Positions 35,985 to 44,945 of a stretch of DNA of 64,000 nt are shown piece after piece. Each line of letters begins with the position of its first letter. Within the stretch, counting starts at the first letter, position 1. The position numbers and the translations under genes are program-made. Source of the stretch: UBA6059 sp965227155 (GTDB lineage Bacteria; Bacteroidota; Bacteroidia; Cytophagales; Cyclobacteriaceae); the NCBI GenBank assembly GCA_965227155.1, contig OZ245731.1, forward strand, positions 1,860,001 through 1,924,000, read 5' to 3'. The notes beneath the pieces were generated by a model. That model saw only the letters and a program-made list of their open reading frames with translations, did not search any database and was not told where the DNA came from.

Positions 35985-36686
35985 ATGCTTTTGAAATATA
36001 AAAGGTATACAATCCTTATTGCAGGTCTTTTTCTCACTTGCTTTACAGCCTTTGGCCAGGAAGACTCTTTCGTCAAAGTTAAAGGTATGTTATACGCTGC
36101 TGCAGATAGTACACCGGTTGACAAAGCAAGAGTGCTTTATGAAAAACTCCCCTATTATGATGATATGGGCATGGTAAGCAGCAATAATGATGGCCGCTTC
36201 GAATTCCTGATCGTAAAAGGGAATAGCTATGATATTAACGTGAGTGCCGCAGGATATGAGGAAGTTTCTGAGACCATAGGTGTGAAATTGGAAGATGCAA
36301 TGGAGGAAATGAGTCTTGACCTTTATTTGCCTATCGCCGAGGAGCTAAGATTGATAAAACTGGAAAATTTGATTTTTGATAGAGGAAGCTCCCGTATTAC
36401 ACCGGATTCTTTTTCTGAATTGGATGATTTGGTAAGATGGCTTGAGGAAAGATCTGGCAAAATAATTCAATTGGAAGGGCATACTGATTTTCAGGGCAAC
36501 GATAAAGCTAATATGGAATTATCTCAGGAGAGAGTAGATGCGGTTAAAGAGTATCTGGTTAATAAAGGAATCGATAAACGCAGGGTTAAAACCAAAGCTT
36601 TCGGAGGAACTCAACCTATTACGAAAGAACGTACAGATGAGGCCAAAGAAATGAACCGAAGAGTAGAAGTGCGCGTGATAAACTAG
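35985..36686 (+). CDS. OmpA family protein with N-terminal beta-sandwich
   Basis: The 233 residues comprise a signal peptide (ending TAFGQ), a carboxypeptidase-regulatory-like beta-sandwich (SFVKVKGMLYAAADSTPVDKA onward) and a C-terminal OmpA domain. The peptidoglycan-binding pattern is LEGHTDFQGNDKANMELS, then ERVDAVKEYLVNKGI and NRRVEVRV. It probably links the outer membrane to the cell wall. A second OmpA gene follows by 32 bases in the same direction. Confidence 0.9.
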   Translation: MLLKYKRYTILIAGLFLTCFTAFGQEDSFVKVKGMLYAAADSTPVDKARVLYEKLPYYDDMGMVSSNNDGRFEFLIVKGNSYDINVSAAGYEEVSETIGVKLEDAMEEMSLDLYLPIAEELRLIKLENLIFDRGSSRITPDSFSELDDLVRWLEERSGKIIQLEGHTDFQGNDKANMELSQERVDAVKEYLVNKGIDKRRVKTKAFGGTQPITKERTDEAKEMNRRVEVRVIN

Positions 36687-36718
36687 ATCAAACAAAAACT
36701 ATTAATCCCAACCCAACC

Positions 36719-38776
36719 ATGTTGAAATCATTAACGCTTTCACTTTTTATAGCTCTTTTGTCATTTAGTGCATTTGCACAGGAGACAGTAATATGGGCCT
36801 CAGAGGTTTATGAGGTTTCATCTGAAACATCCCCCTTGCAATATTCTGCAATGCAGGCATTAGGCAGGCCCAATTTTTATCCCAGAGGTGGAGATAGCCC
36901 TAATGCCTGGAAACCCAGACGTGACAATACTGAAGAGTATATAGTTGTTGCCTTTGATCAACCCATTAGAGCGCAGCAGGTAGCTATAGCAGAAACTGAA
37001 AATCCCGGATCAATAAAGGCGGTATATGCTTACGATGAAAGCGATAATGAGTATTTGCTGTTTGAATTAACACCGCGTCCATTGCCAATTGATATTCGAT
37101 TGCTTAACCTCTTCTTTGAGATGACAAGCTATGAAATAAACTACCTGAGGGTAGTGCTGGATGGAGAGGCTGTGCCGGGATTTAATAGTATTGATGCCAT
37201 AGGGATTTCAGCATCGAATATTCCCATTACTGTGTTGATTAATGTGGCATCCAATATTAACGAATCAGCACAGGCCGAGAGGTTAAGTGATAATGTAAAT
37301 TCCCAGTATATCGAGCATAGTCCATTACTTTCTCCTGATGGTAAGACCTTGTATTTTAGTAGGCAATACCATCCTGACAACATTGGTGGTGTCGATGATA
37401 ATGAAGATATATGGTTTTCCAGGCTAGATGAGGAAACCGGCGAGTGGCTTCCTGCAGAGAATCTTGGACCACCACTGAATACAGAAGGTCCCAACTTCAT
37501 TAGTGCAATTACCATGGACGATGTTGGCAATACAGTTTTTCTATTGGGGAACAGGTATGAGAAAAGAGGTAGGATGTCGGTAGGAGTCAGCACAGCCATC
37601 ATGACCCCTGATGGTGATATTCAAGCCCCAGAAAATCTGGAAATTGAAAACTACTATAATTACAACATAAATGTTGACCAGTTCATAACCAGTGATAATG
37701 AAGTCATGTTGATGGCAGTGGAGAGGGATGACACTTATGGAGATCGTGATTTATACGTAAGTTTTAAAGAAGGAAAAAAAGAATGGAGTGAGCCGTTGAA
37801 CGTTGGTGGCACTCTTAATACCGCCGATGAGGAAGCTTCTCCATTTATAGCTCAGGATAATGAAACTATATACTTCTCATCAAGAGGTCACAGTGGACAG
37901 GGTGGTCTGGATATTTTCGTAACGAAGCGGTTGGATGATACCTGGACTAGATGGTCAGAGCCGGAAAACCTGGGTGGCGCAATTAATGGATCAGGTGATG
38001 ATGTCTACTTTAATATACCTACTTCTGGAAAGCATATTTACTTCACAAGAGGTAATAAAGATGAAAATACAGACATATTCAGGTTCCAGGTTGATGAGTT
38101 CTTTATCGAAGATGGTGATGAACCAATGATTGCTGAAGATGGTGAGCCTGAGCCTGTAGTTATATCAATAGTAGGAAAGGTTATTAATGGCAAAACCAAG
38201 GAGCCAATTGCTGCTGATGTGTTGGTAGAAAGGCTTCCTGATGGAGCAGAAATAGGCCAGACAGTTTCTAAAGAGGGTACAGGTAAATATCACCTTAGAT
38301 TAAGGTCAGGAGTCATGTATGGTTTTTTGGCGGAGAAGGATGGTTTTATCTCATTGAATGATAACATAGATCTTACGGACTACACAGAATCAGATACTAT
38401 AGAGAGAGATATTACTTTAATGCCCATTCAGGTTGGTGAACGCATTGTGATCAACAATATATTCTTTGATTTTGATAAATCAGAATTGAAAACAGCCTCT
38501 TACCCCGAACTTAAACGCATTCTGAAATTCTTGCAGGAAGAGCAAATCCAAAGGATCAGAATAGGGGGACACACCGACTCTAAAGGTAATGATGCATACA
38601 ACCAGGCGCTATCCAAAAGAAGGGCCAATTCAGTATATGAGTATTTTGTGAATAATGGAATTTCACCATCACGGTTAGAAGCCGTAGGCTATGGAGAAAC
38701 CGATCCGGTTGTTCCTAATGATACCGATGAGAATCGTGCTAAAAATAGACGGGTGGAATTTACAATCTTAGAGTAA
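36719..38776 (+). CDS. PD40-repeat OmpA family protein
   Basis: The protein is 685 residues. After a signal peptide (SAFAQ) comes a beta-sandwich, then PD40-type propeller repeats: SPLLSPDGKTLYFSRQ, ASPFIAQDNETIYFSS and GKHIYFTRG. A regulatory-like sandwich (GKVINGKTKEPIAADVLVER) follows, and then an OmpA domain (IGGHTDSKGNDAYNQALSKR, NRRVEFTI). This architecture is common in Bacteroidota outer-membrane or gliding/secretion-associated proteins. It is the second gene of an OmpA pair and is convergent with the transglutaminase-like gene, which ends 2 bases away. Confidence 0.9.
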   Translation: MLKSLTLSLFIALLSFSAFAQETVIWASEVYEVSSETSPLQYSAMQALGRPNFYPRGGDSPNAWKPRRDNTEEYIVVAFDQPIRAQQVAIAETENPGSIKAVYAYDESDNEYLLFELTPRPLPIDIRLLNLFFEMTSYEINYLRVVLDGEAVPGFNSIDAIGISASNIPITVLINVASNINESAQAERLSDNVNSQYIEHSPLLSPDGKTLYFSRQYHPDNIGGVDDNEDIWFSRLDEETGEWLPAENLGPPLNTEGPNFISAITMDDVGNTVFLLGNRYEKRGRMSVGVSTAIMTPDGDIQAPENLEIENYYNYNINVDQFITSDNEVMLMAVERDDTYGDRDLYVSFKEGKKEWSEPLNVGGTLNTADEEASPFIAQDNETIYFSSRGHSGQGGLDIFVTKRLDDTWTRWSEPENLGGAINGSGDDVYFNIPTSGKHIYFTRGNKDENTDIFRFQVDEFFIEDGDEPMIAEDGEPEPVVISIVGKVINGKTKEPIAADVLVERLPDGAEIGQTVSKEGTGKYHLRLRSGVMYGFLAEKDGFISLNDNIDLTDYTESDTIERDITLMPIQVGERIVINNIFFDFDKSELKTASYPELKRILKFLQEEQIQRIRIGGHTDSKGNDAYNQALSKRRANSVYEYFVNNGISPSRLEAVGYGETDPVVPNDTDENRAKNRRVEFTILE

Positions 38777-38778
38777 AC

Positions 38779-39561
38779 TTATTCCCTCATTGAGATTTCA
38801 TCAGATACCTGAAGTGTAATGATCTCTTTAAGGTCATTGATTCTATTGCTATTGTATAGCATGGAAGCATAATCGAGATGGTGCAGTGCATTTTCCATAT
38901 CACCGTTGTTGAAACTTTTTGCTGCCAGATTGAAGTATTGTAATCCGGCCAGCTGCTTCAAAGTGATTTTCCGATCTATGCACATCAAATATTTTAGACC
39001 ATCAATATTAGATTCGTCGATACGACCATTTTCCGGAGAAAGTCTGTAGAGCTTTTTTCTAAACATAATCTCTTCTCCGTCAATAATAAAACCATCTACT
39101 GGGTCGGTGGACTCTAATAAAATATCTCTATCCTCCAGATGCACAAGCAGGTACACATGGAAATCTGTTTCTTTAATACTATAATCGATATCCAGTGCAT
39201 CGAGCATAAGCGCATATAAAGCAGTGCCAGTCACACAATCAAATTTACCTTTTGGCCCAAATAATTCTCCGAGCGTTACATAGTTTTCATACGCTCTTAA
39301 AAAGAGCCTTTGTGACTTAAAAAAAATCTTTCTAATGAGATAGGCTTGCTTTTCCGGATCCTTTTTATTGGATTGGAATAAAGCGATGTAATCAATAAAC
39401 TGATTCGAAACCTCCTGAGTTGCTGCAGTGTCTTCTCCAAGAAACCAAGCAATTTTCTCTCTTATATCAACTATTTTATTTGCTTCAGGGCCGTTTGCAG
39501 AATAGCCAGTTTCAATAGCTGTGAAGATTAATATGATCCCTATGGTAATGCTCTTTTTCAA
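38779..39561 (-). CDS. Exported transglutaminase-like protein
   Basis: The 260-residue protein starts with a signal peptide (IIFTAIETGYSA). The middle contains a Cys-His-Asp order typical of transglutaminase-like folds: FDCVTGTALYALMLDALDI, then DFHVYLLVH, then LLESTDP. The C-terminal 70 residues (LAAKSFNNGDMENALHHLDYA) resemble a TPR-like helical pair. The enzyme class is inferred from these motifs; protease, amidase or cross-linking activities are all possible. It has its own promoter-like box upstream at 39597-39604. Confidence 0.65.
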   Translation of the reverse strand: MKKSITIGIILIFTAIETGYSANGPEANKIVDIREKIAWFLGEDTAATQEVSNQFIDYIALFQSNKKDPEKQAYLIRKIFFKSQRLFLRAYENYVTLGELFGPKGKFDCVTGTALYALMLDALDIDYSIKETDFHVYLLVHLEDRDILLESTDPVDGFIIDGEEIMFRKKLYRLSPENGRIDESNIDGLKYLMCIDRKITLKQLAGLQYFNLAAKSFNNGDMENALHHLDYASMLYNSNRINDLKEIITLQVSDEISMRE

Positions 39562-39596
39562 TTTCCATCCCCTCTTTAATGTTACCTGTATGTTAA

Positions 39597-39604
39597 CAAA
39601 ATTA
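39597..39604 (-). promoter_or_regulatory. Putative promoter -7 box for the transglutaminase-like gene
   Basis: On the minus strand the sequence reads TAATTTTG, an exact TAnnTTTG match, about 35 bases before the ATG. A TTTA, close to the TTTG -33 box, lies 20 bases upstream. The box sits inside the inverted repeat TGTTAA-CAAAA-TTAACA, which might be an operator. Confidence 0.5.
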
Positions 39605-39721
39605 ACAATATATTAATACAAGACTAAATGAATTTGTGAAAATCTTTGATTAGAGACTGTGAGGGGTTCTATAAGCTCGTAAAAGTTGATTAAATTAAAA
39701 GCAGTAAAAATGTTCTGAATT

Positions 39722-41158
39722 ATGGAAGCAGTTGTTGCAGATAGTGTACAGGAAATTACCTACCAAAAGGTATTTGAGAAACAAAGAATACGAGCAATGC
39801 AGATGAGGACACAACCGGTATCTGATCGCTTAAATCGATTGAAGAAACTTAAAGCCCTTTTAGAATCTCATAAGCAGCAGATCAGAGATGCCGTATATGC
39901 AGACTTCAAGAAACCAGCAGCTGAGGCAGACCTATCAGAAACCTATGTTGTCATTTCGGAAATTAATCATGCACTAAAGTCCTTAAAGAAGTGGGCTAAG
40001 CCAACCTCTGTAGCTGCTAACCCTACTTACTTGGGTACCAAATCGGAAGTGCAATATGAGCCTAAGGGCACCTGCCTGATCATTGCTCCGTGGAATTACC
40101 CCGTAAACTTATTACTAGGACCAGCCGTGTCAGCAATTGCCGCAGGCAATACCGTGATTTTGAAACCTTCTGAAGTTACGGCGCATACCTCGGCATTGAT
40201 GAGGAAACTTATCAATGAGAATTTTCCGGCTGATGAATTGCATGTGATTGAAGGTGGTGTAAAGGAGACTCAAGCCTTATTAAAATTGCCATTTGACCAC
40301 ATATTTTTCACGGGCGGTACTGCTATTGGGAAAATTATAATGCGGGCAGCAGCTGAAAATCTAACCTCGGTTACGCTGGAACTAGGCGGCAAATCACCGG
40401 CAATCGTGGATGATACTGCAGATATAAAAGATGCTGCTGAAAAAATAGCATGGGGCAAATGGGTGAATAATGGGCAAACCTGTATTGCGCCAGATTATTT
40501 ATTGGTTCATGAAGATGTAAAGGATGAATTTCTTAGTCGTTTAAAGCAAAGTATAAAAGATCTCTTTTATGCGAATGGGGAAAATATCGAAACGTCACCC
40601 TCCTATTCCAGAATTGTAAGTGATCGTCATTTTTCGAGGTTATCACATCTTTTGAATGAAGCTGTAGATATGGGAGCTGAGATTGTAATTGGCGGCCAAA
40701 AGAATGCTGCAGAGCGGTTGATTGAACCAACGGTTTTGCTGAACGTTCCGGAGGAAGCCGGCCTCATGAAGGAGGAAATATTTGGACCCATATTGCCTGT
40801 AAAGTTTATAAAGGGATTAAATGAGCCAGTAGAATATATCAATAGTAGAGAGAAACCATTGGCTTTGTATATTTTCAGCAAGCAAAAGCAAGCCATTAAT
40901 CAAATACAAAAAGCTACCAGTTCAGGCACCGCCTGTGTTAATGATTGTGTATTACAATATATGCAGCCCAACCTCCCTTTTGGTGGAGTGAACCACTCAG
41001 GCATAGGAAAAGCGCATGGAAAATATGGCTTTATAGAATTTTCAAACCAGAAAGCTGTTTTGAAGCAACGCGTAGGGTTAACTTCTGCCAAATCCCTGTA
41101 TCCGCCGTATAATGGAACCAAGCAAAAAATTATTGACTTTATGATGAAATATATTTGA
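39722..41158 (+). CDS. Aldehyde dehydrogenase (class 3-like)
   Basis: The 478-residue protein has catalytic Cys254 (GQTCIAPDY), the general-base Glu in LELGGKSPA, and FFTGGTAIGK for cofactor binding. The C-terminus (FMMKYI) is near that of membrane-associated ALDH3 enzymes, which oxidise medium and long-chain aldehydes to fatty acids with NAD(P). That is consistent with the beta-oxidation genes in this window, though not linked to them. It is a single-gene unit. Confidence 0.93.
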   Translation: MEAVVADSVQEITYQKVFEKQRIRAMQMRTQPVSDRLNRLKKLKALLESHKQQIRDAVYADFKKPAAEADLSETYVVISEINHALKSLKKWAKPTSVAANPTYLGTKSEVQYEPKGTCLIIAPWNYPVNLLLGPAVSAIAAGNTVILKPSEVTAHTSALMRKLINENFPADELHVIEGGVKETQALLKLPFDHIFFTGGTAIGKIIMRAAAENLTSVTLELGGKSPAIVDDTADIKDAAEKIAWGKWVNNGQTCIAPDYLLVHEDVKDEFLSRLKQSIKDLFYANGENIETSPSYSRIVSDRHFSRLSHLLNEAVDMGAEIVIGGQKNAAERLIEPTVLLNVPEEAGLMKEEIFGPILPVKFIKGLNEPVEYINSREKPLALYIFSKQKQAINQIQKATSSGTACVNDCVLQYMQPNLPFGGVNHSGIGKAHGKYGFIEFSNQKAVLKQRVGLTSAKSLYPPYNGTKQKIIDFMMKYI

Positions 41159-41184
41159 GTGATCTCCATTATTAATGTGTGATG

Positions 41185-41192
41185 TAATTTTG
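41185..41192 (+). promoter_or_regulatory. Putative promoter -7 box
   Basis: TAATTTTG is an exact TAnnTTTG match, 20 bases before the ATG of the small lipoprotein gene at 41213. No clear -33 box at standard spacing. Confidence 0.45.
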
Positions 41193-41212
41193 CACCTCAC
41201 TTATTGCAATCA

Positions 41213-41629
41213 ATGAAATTTAGAATAATTCAGGTTGGCCTGATTATGGCCGTTGTTTTTGCTCATGCTTGTACTACCTCACGTGAGGTAACCAATCAAT
41301 CATCTCTGGCTGGCAAATGGAAAGCAAGATGGGATACTGATCCGGCTGCCTTTCCCGGCGTTCAGGATATTTCAGTCTTTACCATGGATGGTTATTTTGA
41401 GTTTACTGAGGAGGGAGACGTGACAGTAACAGCCTTTGGATTTCCGGGATGTATTTTCAGTACCGATACTTTAAGTCACTCATTGAACTGGAAGCTCACC
41501 AATGACACTTTGAGTTTAATTAATCCTGGTGATCAATATGGAATGGTTTATCGAGTAAAAGACTTGCAAGAACAGGAAGTTAAGTTGCAATTGATGGATG
41601 ACATTTTTGTTACGCTTACCAAGCCATAA
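41213..41629 (+). CDS. Small lipocalin-like lipoprotein
   Basis: I choose ATG at 41213 over a TTG 9 bases upstream; the product is 138 residues. It has a lipobox (VVFAHACTTS) and a beta-rich body opening LAGKWKARWDTD and closing VKLQLMDDIFVTLTKP, the single-domain pattern of small lipocalin-like Bacteroidota lipoproteins. The function is unknown. It is convergent with the photolyase gene; the two stop codons are adjacent. Confidence 0.65.
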   Translation: MKFRIIQVGLIMAVVFAHACTTSREVTNQSSLAGKWKARWDTDPAAFPGVQDISVFTMDGYFEFTEEGDVTVTAFGFPGCIFSTDTLSHSLNWKLTNDTLSLINPGDQYGMVYRVKDLQEQEVKLQLMDDIFVTLTKP

Positions 41630-43159
41630 TTACAATTCATTGATTGTATTCAAATAGTACTCAGCCTGATCTAGAATTTCATCCTTGTTTTTCATTTTGG
41701 ATAGCGTTCTGTACATCATACCGATTCTCGGATTCTTCTCAAACTTATCTCTGTGCCTTTCATAAAAATGCCAGTATAAACTATTGAAGGGGCAGGCTTT
41801 CTCTCCTGTTTTTTTGGATTTGGCATAGTGGCATGAGTCGCAATAGTTACTCATTTTGCTGATATAATTTGCACTCGATACATAGGGTTTTGTACCAACG
41901 ATACCACCATCAGCAAATTGACTCATGCCTCTTGTATTGGTGATTTCCACCCACTCGATGGCATCTATGTAGATGCCAAGATACCATGTGTCTACCTCAT
42001 TTGGATCAATTCCTGCCAGCAGTGCAAAATTTCCGGTCACCATCAATCGCTGAATATGATGGGCGTAAGCTTCTTCCAGGCTTTGGTTAATCGCATGACT
42101 AAGGCAGTTCATTTTGGTATCACCCGTCCAAAACCAATCTGGCAATTTCCTTTGGTGATTAAGTGCATTTTTGGATGCATATTCGGGCATATGTGCCCAG
42201 TAAACCCCACGCATAAATTCTCGCCATCCAATAATCTGACGCACAAAACCTTCGATTTGGGCGATTGTAATGTCATCCTTGTTTTCTTCCCAATACTCTA
42301 TTGCCCGGGTTACAACTTCTAATGGATGAAGCATTTTAGTATTGAGTGCAAAAGAGATCAGGCTATGATTGACAAATCGATGCTCAGTGTGCATGGCATC
42401 CTGGTAAGTGCCGAAATTCGGTAAACATTTTTCTAAAAAATGCTCCAGAGCTGCCAGAGACTCCTCACGTGTGATTGGCCATCTAAAATTTGCTGGGTCT
42501 ACAGTTCCAATAGTTTTTACTTCGGCATTTTGAATGGTCTTATAAATGACGGTAAGGTCATGATCAAAACTTAGTCTTTCGGGTAATTCAGGGTTTTTGG
42601 GGAGTTTTTTGCGATTGTCCTGATCATAATTCCATTGCCCGGTGAGTGGCTGATCGCCTTCCATCATGATGTCATATTGCTTGCGCATATGGCGATAGAA
42701 GCTCTCCATGAGGTATGTCTTTTTACCCTTAAAAAAGGTCTGTAAATCTGACCGTTCGGTGAGGAAATGCTCAGTATCACACACCGAGGTATCAATTTCC
42801 AACGAATCGCAGAATTCTGATAGCTGCTCATCCAGCCGATATTCATCAGGTAACTGATATTGAAAAAGGGTAATTGATTTTTCCTTGATAATCTGACTTA
42901 AATTATGCGGTAGGTTGTGTTGATTGTCAGGGTCATCAATAGTTAGGTATATGATATTATGACCATTTTGTGCCAACCAGCTTTTGAAGGCACGCATGGC
43001 AGCAAAGAACCCAAGTACTTTTTGTATATGATGGTTGACATAGTCAGTTTCTTGACGCATTTCCATCATTACATAGGTGATATCATTTGATTTTTCTTTG
43101 TACCAGGAATGATTTTGGTTGAGCTGATCCCCAAGAATAAGGCGAAGTGTTTTAGGCAT
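41630..43159 (-). CDS. FeS bacterial cryptochrome/(6-4) photolyase (PhrB-type)
   Basis: The protein is 509 residues. It opens with the Rossmann pattern LRLILGDQLNQNHSWY of the deoxyribodipyrimidine photolyase-related group. Four cysteines (Cys352, Cys440, Cys443, Cys456) have the spacing of the iron-sulfur ligands of Agrobacterium PhrB. The C-terminal MSNYCDSCHYAKSK is diagnostic. Members bind FAD plus a lumazine antenna and repair (6-4) UV photoproducts or act as light sensors. The gene lies alone between convergent and divergent neighbours. Confidence 0.92.
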   Translation of the reverse strand: MPKTLRLILGDQLNQNHSWYKEKSNDITYVMMEMRQETDYVNHHIQKVLGFFAAMRAFKSWLAQNGHNIIYLTIDDPDNQHNLPHNLSQIIKEKSITLFQYQLPDEYRLDEQLSEFCDSLEIDTSVCDTEHFLTERSDLQTFFKGKKTYLMESFYRHMRKQYDIMMEGDQPLTGQWNYDQDNRKKLPKNPELPERLSFDHDLTVIYKTIQNAEVKTIGTVDPANFRWPITREESLAALEHFLEKCLPNFGTYQDAMHTEHRFVNHSLISFALNTKMLHPLEVVTRAIEYWEENKDDITIAQIEGFVRQIIGWREFMRGVYWAHMPEYASKNALNHQRKLPDWFWTGDTKMNCLSHAINQSLEEAYAHHIQRLMVTGNFALLAGIDPNEVDTWYLGIYIDAIEWVEITNTRGMSQFADGGIVGTKPYVSSANYISKMSNYCDSCHYAKSKKTGEKACPFNSLYWHFYERHRDKFEKNPRIGMMYRTLSKMKNKDEILDQAEYYLNTINEL

Positions 43160-43213
43160 ACCCTATCAACAAAAAGAGAAAGCCAGGGTTTCAATAAAAA
43201 TTTTCATCAACAA

Positions 43214-43245
43214 TTTGGAAACTAACATGGCGGAAGCTACGTTTG
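43214..43245 (+). promoter_or_regulatory. Promoter of the metY-metX leader (-33/-7)
   Basis: TTTG at 43214-43217 and TACGTTTG at 43238-43245 are separated by 20 bases and match the Bacteroidota -33/-7 consensus (TTTG, TAnnTTTG). Transcription should start near 43252, just before the riboswitch. This is the best promoter match in the window. Confidence 0.7.
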
Positions 43246-43274
43246 TCCTCTCAAGTCAATTATGAATGTAATTG

Positions 43275-43378
43275 ATTTATACAGAAGTGTGGAGAGACAG
43301 GCTCTATGAAGCACTAGCAACCTGGGAAAATCCAAGGTGCTAATTCCTGATCCCGAAAATAGCCGGGAGAATATAAAT
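43275..43378 (+). ncRNA. SAM-I (S-box) riboswitch
   Basis: The core matches the S-box consensus: a GTGTGGAGAGACAGGCTCTATGAAGC-like P2 side, then TAGCAACC and AAGGTGCTAATTCC. The P1 helix ATTTATA (43275-43281) pairs perfectly with TATAAAT (43372-43378). A P4-like hairpin is formed by TCCCGAAAATAGCCGGGA. It binds S-adenosylmethionine and represses the methionine genes downstream. The expression platform is not an obvious terminator; control may involve the leader peptide that follows. Confidence 0.93.
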
Positions 43379-43387
43379 GAATTAGTC

Positions 43388-43513
43388 ATGAGCAAATCAA
43401 CATTGTTTTCAGCTTCTCTGAAACCCGGTTCAAAAAGAACCACGCCAATCTCAATTTTATCAAATATCAGTAACAGACTCAGCATGTACATGTGCTGTTG
43501 TTGTTGCTGCTAA
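43388..43513 (+). CDS. Putative Cys6 leader peptide upstream of metY
   Basis: The frame ATG (43388) to TAA (43511-43513) encodes 41 residues ending RLSMYMCCCCCC. Six consecutive cysteine codons (43493-43510: TGC TGT TGT TGT TGC TGC) are followed directly by the stop. Shorter starts at 43484 or 43490 would give MYMCCCCCC or MCCCCCC. The frame lies between the SAM-I riboswitch and metY and is followed at once by an 8-bp hairpin. This is the arrangement of an amino-acid attenuator: ribosome stalling on Cys codons when charged tRNA-Cys is scarce would change the downstream RNA fold. Translation is not shown; a simple TGY repeat arising by chance is the alternative. Confidence 0.6.
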   Translation: MSKSTLFSASLKPGSKRTTPISILSNISNRLSMYMCCCCCC

Positions 43514-43514
43514 T

Positions 43515-43535
43515 TAATCCTACCATATAGGATTA
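43515..43535 (+). promoter_or_regulatory. Hairpin immediately after the Cys6 frame
   Basis: TAATCCTA (43515-43522) and TAGGATTA (43528-43535) form a perfect 8-bp stem with a CCATA loop, starting 2 bases after the leader stop codon. It is followed by TGCTTTAAGG, which is not a strong U-tract. A second small hairpin (TCTCC-ATCC-GGAGA) lies at 43549-43562. These are candidates for the switch element of a leader-peptide attenuator. Confidence 0.55.
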
Positions 43536-43617
43536 TGCTTTAAGGCTATCTCCATCCGGAGAATTGTCTCAACTTCCCTGTATTTACTTATTTCTTAACA
43601 TAATAAACACGATCAAC

Positions 43618-44943
43618 ATGTCAGAATTAAAATTTGAAACGCTTCAGCTTCATGCCGGACAGGAAATTGACCCGGCTACACAATCCCGGGCTGTGCCTAT
43701 TTATCAGACTACTTCCTATGCATTTAAAAATGCAGAACATGGGGCTAATCTTTTCGCGCTTAAAGAGTTTGGTAACATTTATACCCGGATCATGAATCCG
43801 ACCAATGATGTCTTTGAAAAGAGAATTGCAGCACTTGAAGGCGGAGTTGCTGCACTCGCGACATCTTCAGGTCAGGCTGCGCAGTTCCTGGCCCTCAATA
43901 ATTTCCTAACGGTAGGCGACAGTCTTGTTTCTACCAGCCATTTGTATGGGGGTACTTACAACCAGTTTAAGGTGGCCTTTAAGCGAATTGGCATTGAAGT
44001 GCGCTTTGCAAAAGATGATGAGCCGACTACCATAGAGAGCCTGATCGATGAAACCACCAAAGCGATTTACCTGGAAACGATAGGGAATGGTGAATTTAAT
44101 GTGCCAGATTTTGAAAAAATTGCCGCGGTTGCCAGAAAACATGACATCCCTTTGGTAGTGGACAATACCTTTGGTGCAGGTGGGTATTTATTTCAACCCC
44201 TAAAGCATGGAGCTAATATTGTTACCTCTTCAGCTACAAAATGGATCGGGGGCCATGGTACTTCCATTGGAGGTGTTATTGTTGATGGTGGCAACTACAA
44301 TTGGGGCAATGGAAAATTCCCACAATTCTCAGAACCTTCAGAAGGCTACCACGGGCTTAATTTCTGGGAAGTATTTGGTGAAGGAAACCCGCTTGGTTTA
44401 CCCAATATAGCATTTGCCATACGTGCCAGGGTAGAAGGCTTGCGTGATTTCGGCCCATCTCAGAGCCCATTTAACTCCTTCCTGCTGCTACAGGGTCTAG
44501 AAACTTTATCACTAAGGGTCGACCGTACTGTCCAAAATGCGCTTGCCCTGGCAGAATGGTTTGAAGGTCATGAGCTTGTGGAAAGTGTTAACTATCCTGG
44601 CTTGAAAAGTAGCAAATACCACGAATCAGCTAAGAAATACCTCAAACGAGGATTTGGTGGAGTATTTACTTTCAAAATCAGAGGCGGAAAAGAGATTGCT
44701 GAAAAATTCGCCAATAACTTAAAACTGGTTAGCCACCTTGCCAATGTAGGGGATAGTAAAACGTTGATCATTCATCCATCTTCTACGACCCATCAGCAGC
44801 TCTCTGAGCAGGAGCAGCTGGACGCAGGTATTGATCCAAATCTGCTACGGGTATCAGTAGGCATTGAGCACATAGACGATATCAAGGCAGATTTCCAACA
44901 GGCGTTTGATCAGGTGAAGGAGGAGGCACTACAGCTTGCATAA
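43618..44943 (+). CDS. metY: O-acetylhomoserine sulfhydrylase
   Basis: ATG at 43618 (MSELKFETLQLHAGQ) is preferred to an in-frame TTG 54 bases upstream; the protein is 441 residues. The fold type I PLP pattern is clear: YQTTSYAFKNAEH, NIYTRIMNPTNDVFE, SGQAAQFLAL, VVDNTFGAGGYLFQP and the PLP-lysine motif SSATKWIGGHG. It makes homocysteine from O-acetylhomoserine and sulfide (or methionine with methanethiol). It is regulated by the leader described above and lies 2 bases before metX. Confidence 0.95.
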   Translation: MSELKFETLQLHAGQEIDPATQSRAVPIYQTTSYAFKNAEHGANLFALKEFGNIYTRIMNPTNDVFEKRIAALEGGVAALATSSGQAAQFLALNNFLTVGDSLVSTSHLYGGTYNQFKVAFKRIGIEVRFAKDDEPTTIESLIDETTKAIYLETIGNGEFNVPDFEKIAAVARKHDIPLVVDNTFGAGGYLFQPLKHGANIVTSSATKWIGGHGTSIGGVIVDGGNYNWGNGKFPQFSEPSEGYHGLNFWEVFGEGNPLGLPNIAFAIRARVEGLRDFGPSQSPFNSFLLLQGLETLSLRVDRTVQNALALAEWFEGHELVESVNYPGLKSSKYHESAKKYLKRGFGGVFTFKIRGGKEIAEKFANNLKLVSHLANVGDSKTLIIHPSSTTHQQLSEQEQLDAGIDPNLLRVSVGIEHIDDIKADFQQAFDQVKEEALQLA

Positions 44944-44945
44944 TC

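Noticed and set aside
43237..43491. 84-codon minus-strand frame upstream of metY
   Set aside because: It lies antisense to the promoter, SAM-I riboswitch and leader frame, and its translation shows no recognisable family; riboswitch constraint explains the conserved bases.
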